The notes beneath the pieces are model-generated. The model saw only the letters and a program-made list of their open reading frames with translations. It did not search any database and was not told the origin of the DNA. Shown here piece after piece: positions 44,292 through 45,811 of a stretch of 45,811 bases of DNA. The position numbers were made by a program, and so were the translations under genes. Origin of the DNA: an uncultured Clostridia bacterium (GTDB lineage: Bacteria; Bacillota; Clostridia; Christensenellales; Aristaeellaceae); the NCBI GenBank assembly GCA_945948915.1, contig CAMFCQ010000013.1, positions 1-45,811 of the forward strand. Direction: 5' to 3'. Each line of letters opens with the position of its first letter. The first letter of the stretch is position 1.

Positions 44292-45053
44292 CTAGGGCGT
44301 AAGGAACGCCTGCTCCATCCCTGCAAGCGCAGTAAGAAGTGCATATACCCCAAGCGCGATGCGAAGTCCCCGGCGGATTTCGCCGCGCTTTTTGTTTTTT
44401 TCAAACCGCCAGCCGCCGATGAGCGCGCCGGCAGACAATGCGGCGAGCATCTGCGGGGGAAGCACCTGCGCGCCGCCGGAGAGCAGCGTGAGCAGCAGCG
44501 CGCTGGCCTGTGCCGTGAGCGTGAGCAGCAGCGCGGCGGAGGGCGGCGCGCCGGCTTTTCTGCGCACGCCGTCATGCGCGAAAAGCTGGAAGGTTGCCAG
44601 TGCACCGCCGCCGAGGAAGCCGTCGATCCATGCACCCGGCAGCGCGCACAGGAACAGGCCCATGCGCGTCCGGGGAAGCGGGATGCGGCGCAGCTTGCCG
44701 GGCAGCAGCGCGGCCAGCGTCAGCGCCAAAAGGGGAAACGCCTGCATGCGCGCCAGCTCGGGGCTCCCGGAATGCCGCGCGACGAACATGAGCAGCAGCA
44801 TGCGGCCGAGCGTACCGCCGGTCATGCCTGCGATGGCGGCGGACAGGCGCTGCCCCGGCGGCACGGCGCGCAGACCGCCGCGCGCGCTCAGCGCGCCCAA
44901 ACAGCCGAAGAGCGCGGCCACACTGGCCAGCGCCACTGCGGCGCGCGGGGAGAAGCGCAGGCAGGCAGCCAGACCGCTTCGCAGGGCCAGCGGCGCAAGC
45001 ACGGGGGAAAGCGAAAAGAGCAGCCAGGCGGAAGAAAACAGCGCGATCTCCAT
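44292..45053 (-). CDS. TauE/SafE-like membrane protein
   Basis: Membrane protein of 253 residues with about eight helices. The family's two glycine-rich halves are recognisable in SPRAAVALASVAALFGCLGALSARGG and ALPGAWIDGFLGGGALATFQLFAHDGV, followed by SAALLLTLTAQASALLLTLLSGG. TauE/SafE proteins move sulfite, sulfoacetate or other organic anions. The ATG at 45053 has GGAGGG six bases upstream. The sequence is divergent, so the family assignment is moderate. Confidence 0.65.
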   Translation of the reverse strand: MEIALFSSAWLLFSLSPVLAPLALRSGLAACLRFSPRAAVALASVAALFGCLGALSARGGLRAVPPGQRLSAAIAGMTGGTLGRMLLLMFVARHSGSPELARMQAFPLLALTLAALLPGKLRRIPLPRTRMGLFLCALPGAWIDGFLGGGALATFQLFAHDGVRRKAGAPPSAALLLTLTAQASALLLTLLSGGAQVLPPQMLAALSAGALIGGWRFEKNKKRGEIRRGLRIALGVYALLTALAGMEQAFLTP

Positions 45054-45141
45054 GGCCAGCCCTCCGCAAACGGTTTGCTCTATTGTGCGCAAAAGCACGA
45101 AGAACCATGCAGAAAACCGGCACAGTGCTGCGATGGTGTGC

Positions 45142-45147
45142 TATAAT
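45142..45147 (+). promoter_or_regulatory. Probable -10 box of the half-size EamA gene
   Basis: Perfect TATAAT 36 bases before the ATG; no clear -35 box. Confidence 0.4.
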
Positions 45148-45183
45148 ATGTGCAAGCATTTTTCTATCATGGAGGGAGAATCT

Positions 45184-45597
45184 ATGTGGGCAGTATTTGC
45201 GGTGCTGTCGGCGGTCTTCGCGGCGCTGACGAGCATTCTGGCGAAGGTTGGTATTGAGGGCGTCAACTCCACGCTCGCCACGGCGATCCGCACGGTGGTC
45301 GTGCTGGCGATGAGCTGGGGCATGGTGTTCATCATGAACGTGCAGAACGGCATCGGCTCGATCAGCCGCAAGAGCTGGCTGTTTCTGATCCTGTCCGGCC
45401 TGGCGACAGGCGCGTCCTGGCTGTGCTATTACCGAGCGCTGCAGCTGGGCGAGGCCTCGAAGGTCGTGCCGATTGACAAGCTCAGCGTCGTCATCACGCT
45501 GGCGCTGGCATTCATCTTCCTGCACGAGCCGTTCACGACCAAGTCGCTCATCGGCGCGGCGCTCATCACCGTCGGCACGCTGGTGATGGTGCTGTGA
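45184..45597 (+). CDS. Half-size EamA transporter
   Basis: Membrane protein of 137 residues with one EamA domain of about five helices: MWAVFAVLSAVFAALTSILAKVGIEGVNSTLATAIRTVVVLAMSWGMVFIM, then ILSGLATGASWLCYYRALQLGEASKVVPIDKLSVVITLALAFIFLHEPF. Single-domain EamA proteins are known and must dimerise to make a full carrier. GGAGGGAG lies eight bases before the ATG; the open frame upstream is antisense to the TauE-like gene and is not coding. Substrate unknown. A hairpin repeat follows after 15 bases. Confidence 0.87.
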   Translation: MWAVFAVLSAVFAALTSILAKVGIEGVNSTLATAIRTVVVLAMSWGMVFIMNVQNGIGSISRKSWLFLILSGLATGASWLCYYRALQLGEASKVVPIDKLSVVITLALAFIFLHEPFTTKSLIGAALITVGTLVMVL

Positions 45598-45611
45598 GTT
45601 GCTTGTATAGG

Positions 45612-45700
45612 CGCGAAGCGAAGAAGGGAGTCTGAGGGATGAAATCCCTCAGGCGGGTTTTAGGGCGGCGCCCTAACGTATTCCTATATGGCGAAGCCAT
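45612..45700 (+). repeat. Hairpin repeat family, copy G
   Basis: Head GCGAAGCGAAGAAGGGA; hairpin 1 CTGAGGGAT-GAA-ATCCCTCAG (45632-45652); hairpin 2 TTAGGGC-GGC-GCCCTAA (45660-45676); a short third hairpin ATGGC-GAA-GCCAT (45688-45700). Confidence 0.85.
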
Positions 45701-45718
45701 TCAGACAAAGCAGTCAGG

Positions 45719-45811
45719 GAGCGAAGCGTTACCTGACGGGGCTTAGCACATGGCTGATTTTATACTACTCTCAAATAAAATCGGCCATGCAATAACCGGC
45801 CGTCAGGTAAC
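45719..45811. repeat. GCGAAGCGTTACCTGACGG inverted-repeat element, second copy, at window end
   Basis: GTTACCTGACGG (45728-45739) pairs with CCGTCAGGTAAC (45800-45811), and CATGGCTGATTTTAT (45749-45763) pairs with ATAAAATCGGCCATG (45775-45789, one wobble) around an 11-base loop. The left arm matches 20178-20222. The window stops exactly at the end of the outer arm, so the element may continue or the assembly may have broken here. Confidence 0.7.

Noticed and set aside
44359-45183. Long upstream extension of the half-size EamA gene
   Set aside because: That stretch is antisense to the TauE-like gene and serine/alanine-rich without membrane segments; the ATG at 45184 has a strong ribosome site.

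Overview
The window reads as a GC-rich chromosomal segment of an anaerobic, probably spore-forming member of the Clostridia (Bacillota). Pointers are a SpoVT-type sporulation regulator at the left edge, the order ruvC-ruvA-DUF4250-ruvB-queA-tgt-yajC-TIGR04086, YqeC (an accessory factor for selenium-dependent molybdenum hydroxylases), CsoR, TypA/BipA and strong Shine-Dalgarno sequences. I lean towards an uncultured gut lineage such as Christensenellales, but that is inference. No phage, CRISPR, tRNA or rRNA is visible. Both ends look like contig ends: the left edge cuts or rearranges spoVT, and the right edge stops inside an inverted repeat.

Layout. 1-4.2 kb: spoVT remnant, then the dTDP-rhamnose operon rfbA-rfbC-rfbB-rfbD. 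4.2-7.3 kb: a GH38 alpha-mannosidase between two terminators. 7.4-9.1 kb (minus): a histidine phosphatase and an orphan EutH. 9.2-13.4 kb: a long structured leader with terminator, a FecCD-type ABC importer (permease, ATPase, lipoprotein) and yqeC, most simply a molybdate or tungstate uptake unit. 13.5-20.2 kb: a DJ-1/PfpI protein, a 54-aa protein, then recQ, a GT-C-like membrane protein, an Ldh_2 oxidoreductase and a MATE exporter as one operon. 20.3-20.9 kb (minus): three tiny genes with strong ribosome sites. 21.2-28.1 kb (minus): typA, prfC, murI, an exported SH3-like protein and a second MATE exporter. 28.4-31.8 kb (minus): a methyltransferase remnant and argG-argH behind a probable ArgR-controlled promoter. 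32-39.9 kb: ruvC-ruvA-DUF4250-ruvB, queA-tgt, a candidate beta-glucuronidase, yajC and a TIGR04086 protein. 40-42.5 kb (minus): rpsF-ssb-rpsR and a csoR-EamA operon with a clear operator. 42.6-45.8 kb: obgE, yhbY, a TauE-like protein (minus) and a half-size EamA protein.

The most unusual content is between genes. A repeat family occurs seven times. Each copy starts with a GCGAAGCGAAGAAGGG-like head, followed by two or three hairpins whose stems differ between copies by compensatory changes, often around a GAA loop. One pair is arranged tail to tail between ruvB and queA, and one copy carries a 96-base structured insert. Separately, a 162-163 bp MITE-like element with inverted ends occurs twice; one copy has destroyed a methyltransferase gene. 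Other points are an AUG-UAA start-stop element copied upstream of release-factor gene prfC, and the tiny-gene cluster with a 20-bp palindrome upstream.
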